Shown here piece after piece: positions 1 through 10,630 of a stretch of 64,000 nt of DNA. Below the pieces are notes generated by a model. It saw only the letters and a list, made by a program, of their open reading frames with translations, was not told the origin of the DNA and did no database searches. Every line of letters starts with the position of its first letter. Positions within the stretch are counted from its first letter, which is position 1. This DNA is from Acheta domesticus. Its lineage: Eukaryota; Arthropoda; Insecta; Orthoptera; Gryllidae. A program made the position numbers and the translations under genes. The stretch spans positions 146,249,708 to 146,313,707 of the forward strand of contig JAHLJT010000631.1 of assembly GCA_031308135.1 (NCBI GenBank). The letters run 5' to 3'.

Positions 1-49
1 CTTGAGTATATGGTACAACTAATTTATTAGAATTAAATATTGCGCGAGG

Positions 50-570
50 CCCATCCTTGTTGCAAGTCGTGTCGCCGAGAACTTATAGCTCACACAGCCG
101 TGCCAGTAACAGAAAGCGGTAGTCTCCTCAGATTAGGACGCAGTCTGCCCGACCGGACGACCCACACTTCTACCAGTCACCGGACTAGACGCTCACTCGC
201 AGGCCGCTGTCGAGGTCAGGACGCAGGGCCGGTCGACCCACACTTCCACAAGACCCGTCGCAGCTCAAGGCCAAGAGAATTCTGCCCTTGTTCGCACCGC
301 GCCCACCCTTCTAAGGCCGACAGCCTGGTCACGTGTCCCAACGCGCTCCCGACGCTCGCCCGGCCATCGGGGAAGGGGGTGGGCGGTGGGCCATACGGCT
401 CACCCACCCTAAGCGCTGGGCCGGGCGGCCGCTTCGCACCGGGTGGGGCGTCACGGGGTGCGCGCCTGACGCGCACCCCCTGCGCGACCCCCCGCGCGGC
501 CCCTCGGCGCGAGCGACGTGGCGCGGCTCGGGAAAGCGAGAAGCGCTTTACAATTCCTCACAGTAATATA
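50..570. other. GC- and CpG-rich patch with imperfect duplication
   Basis: This stretch is strikingly GC- and CpG-rich against AT-rich surroundings; the densest part is about 300-540. It contains an imperfect duplication: GACGCAG near 140 and 219 is followed in both places by a CGACCCACACTTC-type segment. All frames are rather open, as expected of GC-rich DNA, and none shows convincing protein features. It could be a CpG-island promoter, a 5' UTR or a GC-rich repeat; similar patches lie near 27.8 and 40.1 kb. No splice site decides between these. Confidence 0.4.
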
Positions 571-835
571 TATAAATTTGGTTTAATTTTCACGGAAAAA
601 ATTCGATGAGAAATGCCAACGTTCCTCCCCAAGAACGGCTGCCGAGTAGTTGGTCAGCGTTCGAACCACCCGTTGCAATCGGCGGGGTGATTCGCGCGTC
701 CGCGACGACCAATCATATTCACCCCTTTTGACACTTGCGTAGTCTCTCCTCATACCCCTCCTCTCCTCCCAGTAGCGAAGCCGCGACACCGACGCCATTT
801 ACACCTCAGAAATTGTTCCGCCCTTTTGAGATAGC
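571..835. other. No gene recognised; moderately GC-rich flank
   Basis: The stretch has a CCAAT-type motif near 708 and pyrimidine runs near 745-770. I see no reading frame or repeat that I recognise. It may be the flank of the preceding CpG-rich patch. Confidence 0.3.
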
Positions 836-1420
836 ACGCTAACAAAATAGCGTTTAAACGTTACTGTAAATGCTAGATTCGGAACTCTTTTCCACAGAAA
901 TACTTTGAGGTTTCCAAAAACTTCATTGAAATTCATTTGAAGCTCTTCCATTCACAAATGTCATAATGTATACTAATATCTGGAAATGTTCATATTAAAA
1001 ATGTGAGAGATATAAGCAATTAGAGATTTTCTGCCGAAAATTTGAAGTTTTTTTCGCGCAACATTACATAACTTTCTCTTTACTACGTAAGCGGTAGCGA
1101 GAAAGTAAAATGTCTGTATGTACAATATTGTAGTTGTAGAGAGATGCCGAAAAATTGCCGTCAATCACATTTGCAATATGAAGGGCCTAGAAAACGAGTA
1201 GAAACAAAATGTATCCACTTTTTTTAAACGGCCCGACATCATGAGTTCCCTGTCGAAAATTAGCCATTCGTAGCACTACAATACTTTCTCTTTACTAGCT
1301 ACATGGAAATTGATCGCGATAACATTCAGATGCACAGACGAACAGACGGGCAGGAGAGCCGACGGACAGATGAGCAGACTGTCAATCAATTTTTCGGTAT
1401 CAGAGGCTCATAAAACTGAT
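836..1420 (-). mobile_element. Degenerate Helentron-like fragment, reverse orientation
   Basis: Read on the minus strand this contains a (GTCY)n-type tract (1336-1380, seen on + as CAGACGGGCAG, GACGGACAG), a head-like sequence (GAGAAAGTAAA at 1099, i.e. TTTACTTTCTC) and monomer sequence (about 836-1010). Head-like sequence occurs twice, so the copy is rearranged or two fragments are joined. See the full element at 29861-32197 for the family structure. Confidence 0.6.
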
Positions 1421-1478
1421 TCTGGCTACATAACGTGGTAAAGCAAGTTATTTACTTGTAATAAATTTCGTGCATCTC

Positions 1479-1536
1479 GTGCCTCGAATCTTGTACTTAC
1501 ATGTTATGTCTTGTACAAGGACAAGATTCGAGGCAC
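1479..1536. repeat. Perfect 16-bp inverted repeat (58-nt hairpin)
   Basis: GTGCCTCGAATCTTGT (1479-1494) is followed after 26 nt by its exact reverse complement (1521-1536). The loop contains the small palindrome TTGTACAA. Either strand could fold into a long hairpin; no neighbouring gene suggests a role. Confidence 0.85.
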
Positions 1537-2032
1537 TTTTCTATAACTGGTCTCCACATTAAGAGATTTAGTAAAATATAGTCCTCTTCATTATTTGAAT
1601 TCATTCGCATTTTGAGAAAGTATAAGTAATTTTCCGAAATAGTACAAAAAATTCATTTAAAAAAAAAGTTTTAAGTATTTATTTTTCGTATATATTGTTC
1701 GACGAGGCAGACATTTATTTTCTAGTTTGGGGAATTCCCTTGAGAACGCTTCTGGCTATCCGGAGCAATGTTCTCACCGTGAAACCCTAGACGTTCTCTA
1801 CAACCGGAGTTGATTATACTGCTTTAAGTACAGTTAATGAGCAATAATTGAACGTCAAGTTCCTTCCTCGGAACGAAAATAAATATTTTTTCTCCATGTT
1901 GTTTTTTGTATTGTTAAATTTCTATTTTTTGACAACATTCAAAATTAGCTATAAAAGGTGAGAATGTCACATTTCGATATCATTGCCTCGGTAAGGTGGC
2001 ACACAGTAAATTAAATCTCAGACACGGCATAG
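1537..2032. other. No gene recognised, upstream of candidate exon
   Basis: AT-rich DNA without reading frames or recognised repeats. If 2083-2368 is an internal exon, this is the 3' part of the preceding intron; the pyrimidine tract is weak. Confidence 0.35.
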
Positions 2033-2082
2033 CTACAACGATCACCTGAACAATCAGTACATCGTAATTTGTGCATCAGCAG

Positions 2083-2368
2083 GCGCACTCATGCCGCGAC
2101 GCCTCCACCGCCTCCGCCGCGCCCCTTCCTGCGGCCTCCGCCGCCGCCGCCGCCGCCGCACCGCAACGGCGTGCCGCACCACCAACAGCCCGTCGTGGCG
2201 CAGCCGGTGGCGGCCGAGTCGCGGCCCTACGCGCAGCTGTCTCCCTATCGCTACCCCACGGAAGCCCGCAATATCCAGGACATCATCAAGTACCTAACGG
2301 CGGCGCGCGGGGGCGCCCACCAAGGCCAGGGCCAGGGCCCCGGCCGCTTCTTCGCCACTCCAGCGCAG
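2083..2368 (+). CDS. Candidate exon of an unidentified Pro-rich protein
   Basis: In this frame the exon encodes a proline-rich start (two PPPPPP/PPPPPPPP runs), then less biased sequence including SRPYAQLSPYRYPTEARN and IQDIIKYLTAARGG, a GQGQGQG run and FFATPAQ. Codon third positions are strongly GC, unlike the flanks. It ends in phase 0 at GCG CAG | GTGAGT, a near-consensus donor at 2369. The frame has no usable ATG; it is open back to 2033, and AG at 2081-2082 is the acceptor I prefer, though the pyrimidine tract is poor and AG at 2078-2079 or 2031-2032 is possible. The protein family is not recognised. The exon can be joined in phase to 15596-15718. Confidence 0.6.
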
Positions 2369-2374
2369 GTGAGT
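2369..2374 (+). promoter_or_regulatory. Splice donor GTGAGT
   Basis: CAG|GTGAGT at the end of the Pro-rich exon is close to the metazoan 5' splice consensus and coincides with loss of GC bias and coding character. Confidence 0.65.
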
Positions 2375-2516
2375 TTGCTCCGATTGCGCACTTCGTCCTT
2401 TTAGCTTTCTCGCCCTTACGAAGGAACTTCGTTAGAAGAGAAAATTATTTAATCGTCGGCGGTAACAATGTGAATTTTTCAGAGAAAAACTCTTATTGCC
2501 GGGTCTAAAACGAACT

Positions 2517-3487
2517 AATGCTGATACAGAATGGCACAGATTTACCCTTATTAGTTTTCTATTTCCTTTGGTCTGGGCTAACTTCGAACTTGCCACATAC
2601 TCTTGCCCGCTGCCACGTATTGCCATCCAAAATACACTTTTTTTACATTTTCTTAATTTTTCGGATTCCTAATAGTAGAACGGAAATATTATTTTAAGAA
2701 AATTAAAATTAAAATTTCACTTTCTAATACGACATAAAGTTCATTTTGGGGTATTTTGCCCCCAAAATTACAGAAGTGACATTTTCGAAAGATCTTTAAT
2801 ATGCACATTTTCAGCAAATTCTCAACTCAGTTTCTAAACCTATTTGCGAGTTAAAGTGTATCAAATGACTTCTAATGAAGTTTTTCGAAAACTCAAAAGT
2901 AAAAAACAGTAAAAACTTCGTCCTAATCGTCGATTTTCTTTAAAGAATTTGGAGACTTTAAGAAAATGGCGTTTAGGCTCTACTATAACTTCGAAATTGG
3001 AAGCTCAGTTTCATAGAATACTTTTGAGTTTTCAAAAAACTTCATTAAAAGTCATTTGAAGCACTTTAACTCGCAAATACGTTTAGAAACTGAGTTGAGA
3101 AATTGCTGGAAATGTGCATATAAAAAATGTGAGACATATTTCTAAAATGTCACTTCTGTAATTTTTGGACAAAAATACCCAAAATGAATTTTACGCCACA
3201 TTAAAAAGTGAAATTAACATTATCGGTTCGAAAATTGGAAGAAAAACTATGGAGTCATTTACGTGTAAATGGCGTTTGAGCGTTTCTGAAAATGAGGAAT
3301 TTTGAGCTAGTTTTCACAGACACTGTTTGAGTTTTCGATAAATTTTCTTGACATTATTTAAAGCATATGTACTCCGAAATATAATAATGTGATAAATTCG
3401 CCGCTAATATAAAGATTTCGGTTCTCCTAATTTACTTTGGGCGGCGATAGATGGCAGCTGGCAAGGGTATGTTGCAAATCGGAATTG
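2517..3487 (-). mobile_element. Helentron-like copy, mostly reverse
   Basis: The family 3' end in reverse opens the copy (near 2520, GATACAGAATGGCACAG, then CCATTTCC-like and CGCTGCC-like tail sequence), followed by reversed tandem monomers to about 3415. The last 70 bases (GGCGGCGATAGATGGCAGC near 3440) are the tail in forward orientation, so the copy is rearranged or two copies meet. It lies about 150 bp inside the putative intron. Confidence 0.75.
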
Positions 3488-4150
3488 TGTAACGTCGTGG
3501 CTTGGGATTACGCTACAAAGAAATAGATATGAGTAGGTATCTACAATTCATTTACATGAATAATTACATATTTACAGAACCTCACTCTAAGATATTTCGT
3601 CAAAGCTACCAACTTCAGCACCCCTCTCAGTACACGCGCCTTGCGGCTCCCCTTGGTACTAGCCAACTAGGCCGACTCACAACTCGGCATCTGATGTGCC
3701 TCGGCAGATATTCAATCTGTCCTGAAGTGTTAGAGAAACATTACACCGTGTCCGAGCACATCGAACACCTACTCATGCCTACAGCACTCCGCGCCAACCT
3801 GGGAGGATAATGTTTTGCGAACTGGCAGCCAGGAAACCTCAGATCGTTATCTACGCATCTGAATCGTGTACTTGTGCAGTTTTGTGAACGCACGTAAAGT
3901 GCAATATCTCCACCGCGGTGCGGCCATTCCTACCCTTACGGGCATCTATAGACAATCCTGCAACATGAAAGAAAAAACAGATCAGAAGATTTTAGCCAAC
4001 TGGCGCGCGCATTGCGTGTGTTATCTACGCGGGGCTTGCGACGCAGCGTTATATAGGGCTGAGTCACATGACCTTCGTCCTTCGCCCCATGCGCTGCTCT
4101 GAGACAAGCCTAGCCGACGCTGTCTCTTGCGCACGGCACCTCACCAGCCA
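3488..4150 (-). mobile_element. Solo LTR (copy 1) with 174-bp extra segment
   Basis: This matches 6813-7298 over its length except for an extra 174 bp. On the minus strand it begins TGGCTGGTGAGG and ends GACGTTACA, so it has TG...CA ends. The extra segment is bounded by two copies of GTTATCTACGC (3846-3856 and 4020-4030). GTTATATAGGG near 4047 could be a TATA motif only in the plus reading. No internal retroelement sequence adjoins, hence solo LTR. Flanking target duplication was not found. The call as LTR rests on the second copy adjoining a gag remnant. Confidence 0.6.
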
Positions 4151-5345
4151 CTTCCCCTCTTAGAATTCCCCCTGGAGGGTGGCCTTTGTTTGGGTGGCTA
4201 TATTTAGCCCCCCCATGCCCATACCTTGCAAACTCGTCTCACTGTGCAGGAAGTCAAACCTATGATGCTGTAGGCTCCTTTATCCTCGGGGACAAATTTG
4301 TTCGCAGGTAGAAACCACAGGGAAAAAATTATAATGAAGCAATTAAGATAGCTACATAGAAACTTGCAAATATGATTTATTACACTTTTTGTTATAAAAA
4401 TATTTCAATAGCAGAATTGTCTTATCTCAACATAATATTTCTTAAATAAAAATGTGAAATATTATAAGCAAATATATTATTTTTTATTTACAAAATTGGC
4501 AAATCAAACAGAAAAAGCTTTCAACGCAAAAACTAAAAACATAATCTCTACCTACCGTTAGAATCTAAGTCAACTTTATATTTCTTAAAAAAAGAAGTGA
4601 TGCTTAATTGACTTGGTGAGGTTTTAGATCGTTTCATTTCAATAGCTTTCAAAATGCGAGTAACACTGATAAAAAAAAGAAATGGCCTTAAGGAAAATAC
4701 GTCATGCTATCGACAATGTAGTTACATCAGCTGATACCTTTATCTAGTATTTTTGCATATCTGTTTTTTTGTCATCTTCCCACGCAATTTTTTAGTGCGC
4801 GATTCAAACAATTTAAAAGCATCGGTGTATTAATCAGCAGCGTTTTAATCTACTTTTATACATATCGATATATTTGGATAAATTTAAACTAATAAATAAA
4901 TAATGAATGAATGAAAAGAAATAGTGGTTTTCAACGCACATACTTTCTCGTACTGCTTCTATATGGACCTAAATGCTATTCCACTACTTCATAAAGCAGC
5001 AAACGTTTTCCAAACCGAGACCCGAAATCCAATACAAAAAGTTAACGAACCGGCACCTATACCACCACGTCACACTAGCACCGCATGGTTCGAATAGAGC
5101 CATCAAAGAATCGAACCGACCTATAAAATGGTAAATGCATGATAAAGAAACAAACATTCATACGATGGTACACACGCTTTACAAATCCAAGAAGAGACGT
5201 GAAAAATTGTTCGAAGTTTGAACAAATATATACAGACACTTCCAGTACATTTATCGTAATTATCAATATTCGTGATTCAAATGGCTTCAAAATGTTTTAA
5301 ATAAAGTTTATAGGATTCTCAATTATTTCCTGTGTCAATAGAGAA
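4151..5345. other. No gene recognised
   Basis: AT-rich DNA with a GC-rich first 150 bp (including a CCCCCC run near 4210). No splice-bounded exon, recognised repeat or long frame is visible. Confidence 0.35.
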
Positions 5346-5362
5346 TTTCGACAAATAATATT

Positions 5363-5437
5363 CCGCGACCAGGACACGAACCTCCGAAGCTTCCCTCGGA
5401 AGACCTGTACCAATCCTCGCTGATTAACGTCTGCCAC
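5363..5437 (-). repeat. tRNA-like module
   Basis: Read on the minus strand it contains a B-box-like GGAGGTTCGTGTCC and, upstream, a hairpin CTTCC-GAG-GGAAG resembling a variable or anticodon arm. Only three T-stem pairs survive, so this is not a functional tRNA by eye. It is the only such module outside the 55-64 kb cluster and lies 250 bp from a Helentron head. Confidence 0.5.
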
Positions 5438-5684
5438 CACAATGGATATGCATGATATTTACACTTATAAAATACTAATAGAGTATGGTGGTTTCATTTT
5501 TTGCATTAGAAAACGAAAATATCCAGAGAATGTAAAAAAAAGTCCTTTAGGCGCTCAGGGAAGGTATCTGGCAACATCATCATTCATAACACAAAAAGAA
5601 GTCAAATTTAGTGATTAGAATGCTAAGATCTCCAATAAGGTCTGTGACATTCTATAGCACCACTAGATTTTTAACTTAAGCAAC

Positions 5685-5815
5685 AGGTTTTATCAACTTC
5701 TTCGTTACCAGACCCCTGCTGTAAGAGTTTTTCTGGCGAAAATTCCCCGTTTTCCGGAGCACGATTACATAACTTTCTCTTCTTAGCAAGTATTCGTAAG
5801 GTGAGAAAGTAAAAA
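5685..5815 (-). mobile_element. Helentron-like head fragment
   Basis: On the minus strand: TTTACTTTCTCACC at the outer end, then AGAAAGTTATGTAATCG and TTTCGCCAGAAAAACTC, matching the 5' head of the family. Truncated, without (GTCY)n. Confidence 0.65.
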
Positions 5816-5858
5816 AAGATTAGAATTTCGGGGATTTCAGATCCTCGAGCCCGATTGG

Positions 5859-6278
5859 CTACGTCCTGTTTATTTCAAAGCATTGGCTACGTCCTGTTAA
5901 ATAAGAATCTTCTAAGAACCGTTCATTCACAAAGTCGAAAGATGCTCTCGAAAGATGCTCCCGAATTCCCGGTTTTTCATTTATGAGTTCTCGATGCGTA
6001 AATGGCTGGAAAAACTCCGCTGCTGCTTTCTCCGCGACGTGGCCGACCTTTTCGCCTTTCTCCCCCTTCCGCTTACTCGGGCAGTCACGTGCGAGATGCT
6101 TGGTTGACCCGCAAGTAAAACGTTTCCTAACGCTAGGTTTTTCAAACTCTTCCCTGACGTCACAACCTGGATTTCGTGCAAGGATTTCTCGGCGACAGGT
6201 ACTTGCTTCTGTTTTTCCGCGACGGTGGTAACTTCTGCCCCTCCGTCCTTTCTCTGAAACTACGTTTCTATCATTACT
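5859..6278 (-). pseudogene. LTR-retroelement gag remnant with degenerate zinc knuckle
   Basis: A 139-residue frame without ATG is open on the minus strand between stops. Residues 53-67 read RFTCGSTKHLARDCP (6081-6113 holds the C...C core), which aligns with the retroelement nucleocapsid CX2CX4HX4C knuckle; the second Cys, His and last Cys are present, while the first Cys position is Arg. The sequence is followed by a Lys/Glu-rich stretch (KRKGEKGEKVG). The 5' LTR-like repeat 6813-7298 lies upstream in the same orientation about 530 bp away, as expected for gag. The frame is too short for a whole gag and is probably dead. Confidence 0.6.
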
Positions 6279-6281
6279 TCA

Positions 6282-6812
6282 TTCCACTACGAGAAACTAC
6301 ATTTCCATCTCGACCTACGGTTTTCGTAGTTATCTATTTTCTTCGCGAATTCAAGTGGAAGCGCGAGGTACGCCATGATGCCTGAACTGTTCTCGAATTG
6401 TACATGGCTACACATACGTGAATAATGATCCTTGTGAACTCCTTCCGACCAGATGGCCTGGTATTCGTCCTTCCTGTCAGAGGGATGCCTTCAACTTGAC
6501 GTCGGCGCCTTCCACCTCCAAGATTAACTTGCGATTTAAATAAAGCTACCTCGAGTAGCTTCCACAGTCTTACAGCCCCCTAAGTTCCTAGGACTAACAA
6601 TTCCTGTTGATTTCCCCCACACGCCTGCTACGCACTCTAATGGACTGCCGGAACCAGGCCGTTGCACTAAGCTACCACCATTGAACTATGGTGCACGTAT
6701 CATAGGAACTGCTGCCACTACTGACTTTGGTGCACGTTCCGTTAAACTGCTGCCACCATTAACTATTAAAATGTCGCACTTACCCCCCTGGTTTAATAAA
6801 AAATACCTCATC
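6282..6812 (-). mobile_element. LTR-retroelement leader between LTR and gag remnant
   Basis: This lies between the LTR-like repeat and the gag frame. Near 6665-6775 it has about three imperfect copies of a 45-50 bp unit (CTGCCACCATTAACTAT, CTGCCACTACTGACTTTG, CTACCACCATTGAACTATG), each followed or preceded by GTGCACGT in two of them. No primer binding site could be identified with confidence next to the LTR end. Confidence 0.45.
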
Positions 6813-7298
6813 TGTAACGTCGTGGCTAGGGATCCCTGGCACAAAGGAACAGACATTAGTGGGTATATATAATTTATTTACATGAATAATTACATGTTTA
6901 AACAACCACACTCTAAGATATTTCGTCAGAGCTACCAACTTCAGCACCCCTCTCAGTACACGCGCCTTGCGGCTGCCCCTGGTACTAGCCAACTAGGCCG
7001 ACTCGCAACTCGGCATCTCGTGTGTCTCGGCCTTCAATCTGTCCTGATGTGTTAGAGACACACTACGCCGTGCCCGAGCACATCGAACACCTACTCGTGC
7101 CTACAGCACTCCTCGCCGGCCTAGGCCGATAAAGTTTTGCGAAATGGCAGCGAGGAAACCTCAGAACGTTACCTACGCCGGGCTTGCGACGAAGCGTTAT
7201 CGCTCGAGTCACATGAACTACGTCCTCTCTCCCCCCATGCGCTGCTCTGAGACAAGCCTAGCCGACGTTGTCTCTTGCGCACGACACCTCACCAGCCA
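6813..7298 (-). mobile_element. LTR (copy 2), probable 5' LTR
   Basis: A direct repeat of 3488-4150 (shared blocks such as GCTACCAACTTCAGCACCCC and GAGCACATCGAACACCTACT), 486 bp, with TG...CA ends in minus orientation. It lacks the 174-bp segment of copy 1, reading GTTACCTACGC once at the junction. Internal retroelement sequence follows on its downstream (lower coordinate) side. Its other side abuts Helentron core sequence at 7299, so the retroelement probably inserted into that element. Confidence 0.6.
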
Positions 7299-7975
7299 CC
7301 TTTCTTCTTTCTTCAAATTTGTTCTTTCCAATGAGTATTTTCTTTAAGGTCATGTACATTTTTTTGAAAATTTTAGTACTTTTCGCGCAATACTGCGTGT
7401 AATATGTGCAATTTAAAAAAATTCAAAAACAATATTTTCTCAAAGACGGCTCCAAATTTTTTCTTCAAACTTTCCGAATGGATAGTGCTAGTGCAGTTAA
7501 AGAGTTCGGTTGCAATCTTTAATATGACGTAAAATTAATTTTGATGTATTTTTCGCTTTTTCAAAAATTACACAAATGTAATTGTTTTGAATGATCTCCC
7601 ACACCGTTAATATGCACATTTCCAACAATTTGTAAACAGTATTGTATTTGTCAGTTGATGTATTTTAAATGACTTTCAACGAAGTTTTTTCAAAACACAA
7701 AAAAGTTTCTGTGAAATTGAGCTTCAAATTTCGAATTTATAGTAGCGCTTAAACACTATTTCATAGGATGATTTAATATAGGACAAAGTTATATTCTAAA
7801 TAATATTTCTGTTCTACCATTCGAAAACCGAAACACTAACAAAAGGTAAAAAAATGTAATGTTGGTAGCGTCAAAGGACAGCTGGCAAGAGTATGTAGCA
7901 AGTCCGCATAGCTATCCTTGACCATAGTAAATGGAAAACTAATACGGGAAAGCACCATTAGGTTGGTTGGGTTTG
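7299..7975 (+). mobile_element. Helentron-like copy, 3' part
   Basis: Starts in core sequence (GGTCATGTACATTTTTTTG), runs through monomers with ACGGCTCCAAATTTTTTC near 7447, and ends near 7955 with AATACGGGAAAGCACCATTAG, a shortened form of the usual subterminal repeat plus hairpin. Confidence 0.7.
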
Positions 7976-8039
7976 GTTATGGTACCACATTCCACATCAT
8001 GCCTCACACCACCGATCTTCCTCATAATTTATTTATTCT

Positions 8040-8365
8040 TACACCATATCTTTTCTTATACGCATACATGGAATAATGCACGTGGTATAGCGAAATTTAT
8101 GTAATGCTGAGGAAAATTGATTTCGAAATTTAAAGGTAAATACGCGTTTTATGGCACCCTGATAGCAAAAAAAGTGTTTCATAACGTCCGTCAAACCGTC
8201 CATCTGTGAACACCCTTACGGTCTTCATTAATGCTTCTTTTTTCAATTTAGAAATATTCAGTTTGCGTTTCTCCAATTTGGAAACAGTCCAACGCATGAT
8301 TAGTGGTGTTCACAGACAGACCGACAGACGTTTCGCAAAGAACCACATTTTCGGTATGACAGGAC
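8040..8365. mobile_element. Two Helentron-like heads in head-to-head orientation
   Basis: Forward head sequence (TTATGTAATGCTGAGGAAA near 8097, then CGTCCGTCAAACCGTCCATC and TGTGAACACC near 8210) is followed by the reverse arrangement (GGTGTTCACAGACAGACCG near 8302, then TTTCGCAAAGAACCAC and TTTTCGGTATGACAGG). The two (GTCY)n tracts face each other about 100 bp apart. Confidence 0.65.
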
Positions 8366-8386
8366 CCCCAAACCAGCTTTTCCGTT

Positions 8387-8628
8387 GTCTAACCTTATTT
8401 CAATCTAACATCAACATAACCTCAATATATCCTCAAATTAACATAACACTAACCTCAAACTAACCAAAAACAACGTCACCCTAACGTAACCCTTACCCCA
8501 ACTTAATTTCTAAATAATGTCATCCTACCCTCAACCTAACTTTACCGTCACCACAAAATCACCACACATTCACCAGAATCTCACCTCAACCCCACGTCAC
8601 CCTAACATAACCGTTATCTCAACCATAG
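8387..8628. repeat. CCTAACC/CCTCAACC-type low-complexity array, left
   Basis: Degenerate repetition of ACCTCAACCTAACC-like words, all C-rich on the plus strand. A block at 8524-8610 (CCTACCCTCAACCTAACTTT, TTCACCAGAATC) recurs at 10400-10480 on the other side of the inverted-repeat element, in the same orientation. It recalls the insect telomere word CCTAA but is much more irregular. Confidence 0.6.
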
Positions 8629-10376
8629 CCCGCTAGTATGCTTTAAAAGCCTCGGCGCTTTGCCCACCTCCTTGTTATAGCTAAAAGTTCCGCTACTGAC
8701 CTCTGGCGCGCTGCTCGCCGACCATTCCTCGATCTGCTGCTGCACTCAAATTTACGGAGATACGCATTACAAACACAGAACTTTTCGATTTACAGGCTTT
8801 GAATTCAAGTATTTAGGCATCTCCATTACTTCTTTAGTAACAGCAGCAATGTTCTTCACGACCTTTGATAAAAAAATGTTCACAAATTATGTCAATGATC
8901 GTAATTAAATCTGCGCTCTCGTCACATGCAAGGAAACTGTTTCTTTGCAAAGCTAGCTTAATATATTTTTGAAGGTTTCTTTTCACAACAAACCTTGAAA
9001 GTTGTGGTACAGCTTTCACAATAAATTGCTCTACCACATATAACCTTCAGGATTATTTAAAAATGAGAATGATTTGTTTATTTATTTAATAACCACCTAT
9101 GTTAATTATCTTCACATTGTAAATAAATTTTCACATACATTCTTGATGTTTCTGAACGTTAATAAAATATGTAACCCTTACTTCGGCAACCTAACAATTC
9201 AGTTTATTCTCAAAATTCGATACAAATCTTGAAAAAACACTCACAAATAGCACAAACAATTTTTGTTTACGTTCAATAAAAACATACTTGCTCCATGTAC
9301 TGGGAATGATCGTTTGAGACAGTTTTGGATATTTCTCGTATTGTCGATCAATTTCTCACTTGTCAATCAAAAAGTGACACATTTTCTCACAAACGTCATT
9401 GGATATCACGAGATGTCTATTTGTTGATTTTTATCTCTGATGTTTGATTTATTGTTCCATCATTGTTGTGGAATTTGGAATCGGACTACGCAAAGAATTA
9501 GAAATAATGTCTACATTGTACTTTAGTTGCTCTTATTGAAAATCTCTAGTTTTTTCTTGTACCTCCATTAAAGCGCCAATATGAATTTCGCTAGTCGAAA
9601 GTAATTTTATGACTCTATCTCTAGGTGAGAACGTTTTTAACAGGGCAATAGTGACGTGGAGTACTTTTTTTGAGTGAACTTTCCTGAGTATTATTTACAA
9701 CAGCGTCAGCATGTATTTATAACAGCGCCCGTCGTCCGTTTTAAAACTAGTTTCTTCCAGTTATTTAGCGGTTATTTTTTCCGGAATACTTCTATTTTGA
9801 ATTTTTACTTTTTGAGCGTGTAATATAGATTAAAGAATAAATACAATTTGAAAATATAAAAAAAGATAGTATAAAACTGATAAAACAATAATTTTCTATT
9901 TTTTTCGTTTTCATCCATTGTCTTTAAAAACCTTAAATACATTATGTGCATTATAGTTTTCTTTAAATACCTAAATATACAAGTAAATATCAGAAATAAT
10001 TAAGAATAAATATTGTATTTTATATGTCAAGAAGAATCTGGCTCAGTAACCAAGTAGATTTCACGCATGCTATGTATTTGAGGGTTAATTTGAAGCATTC
10101 ACTCCACAATTTCTTTTAAGCAAACTCCATAGTGAAATATAATTTCAGAATTGTATAATATTACCACCAACATGAGTTTGCAATGCCTCATATCACAGTA
10201 AGTGACCAAAATCGTCCGAAATGCGGGCATTTCCCTATGCATTAAAACGGCCCGAAGGTCTAGCGAATGGTCGGCGACCAGCGCTCCAGCGGCCACAATG
10301 TGAAACTTCGTCCGTTCGCTAACGTCCTTAAGGATCAGCGAAGTGCCGCGGCTCTTAGGCATACTAGCGGGCTATG
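8629..10376. mobile_element. 1.75-kb element with long terminal inverted repeats (TIR element A)
   Basis: The ends are exact inverted copies, CATAGCCCGCTAGTATGC (8629-8646) and its complement (10359-10376). Similarity continues inward, with breaks, for about 120 bp: CTGCTCGCCGACCATTC near 8713 corresponds to the complement of GAATGGTCGGCGACCAG at 10264. Outside, CTCAAC stands on the left and CCTCAAC on the right, compatible with a 7-bp target duplication but also with the local repeat. The interior is AT-rich without a recognisable transposase, so it is a non-autonomous DNA transposon of unknown superfamily. Confidence 0.7.
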
Positions 10377-10630
10377 CCTCAACTTAACCTCAAAGTAATA
10401 TCCTACCCTCAACCTAACTTCACCATCATCTCAAAATCACCACAACTTCACCAGAATCGAACCTCAACCTCACATCACCTCAGCTTCACCGTTCCTCACC
10501 TCACCCTCACATCACCTCAACTCAACCTCACCTGAACCTTACCTTACCTTACCTCACCTCAACCTAACTTCACCTCTCCTCTACCTAACCAACACATGAA
10601 TTTAAACTAAACCTAACATTAAATCTAATT
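10377..10630. repeat. CCTCAACC-type low-complexity array, right
   Basis: Continuation of the degenerate C-rich array (CTCACATCACCTCAACTC, CCTTACCTTACCTTACC-like words). Together with the left array it shows that TIR element A sits within this repeat. Confidence 0.6.

Noticed and set aside
40..609. 189-codon frame in the first GC-rich patch
   Set aside because: Starts at TTG, composition-driven (Arg/Pro/Gly-rich), and overlapping frames are equally open.
2071..2508. Alternative frame over the Pro-rich exon (Ala-rich)
   Set aside because: Poly-Ala/Arg product from GC-rich repeats; the chosen frame has better residue diversity and ends in phase at the donor.
10099..10362. 87-codon minus-strand frame inside TIR element A
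   Set aside because: Lies mostly in the terminal inverted repeat; no transposase motif.
8387..10630. True telomere
   Set aside because: Words are too irregular and flanked by ordinary interspersed repeats on both sides.
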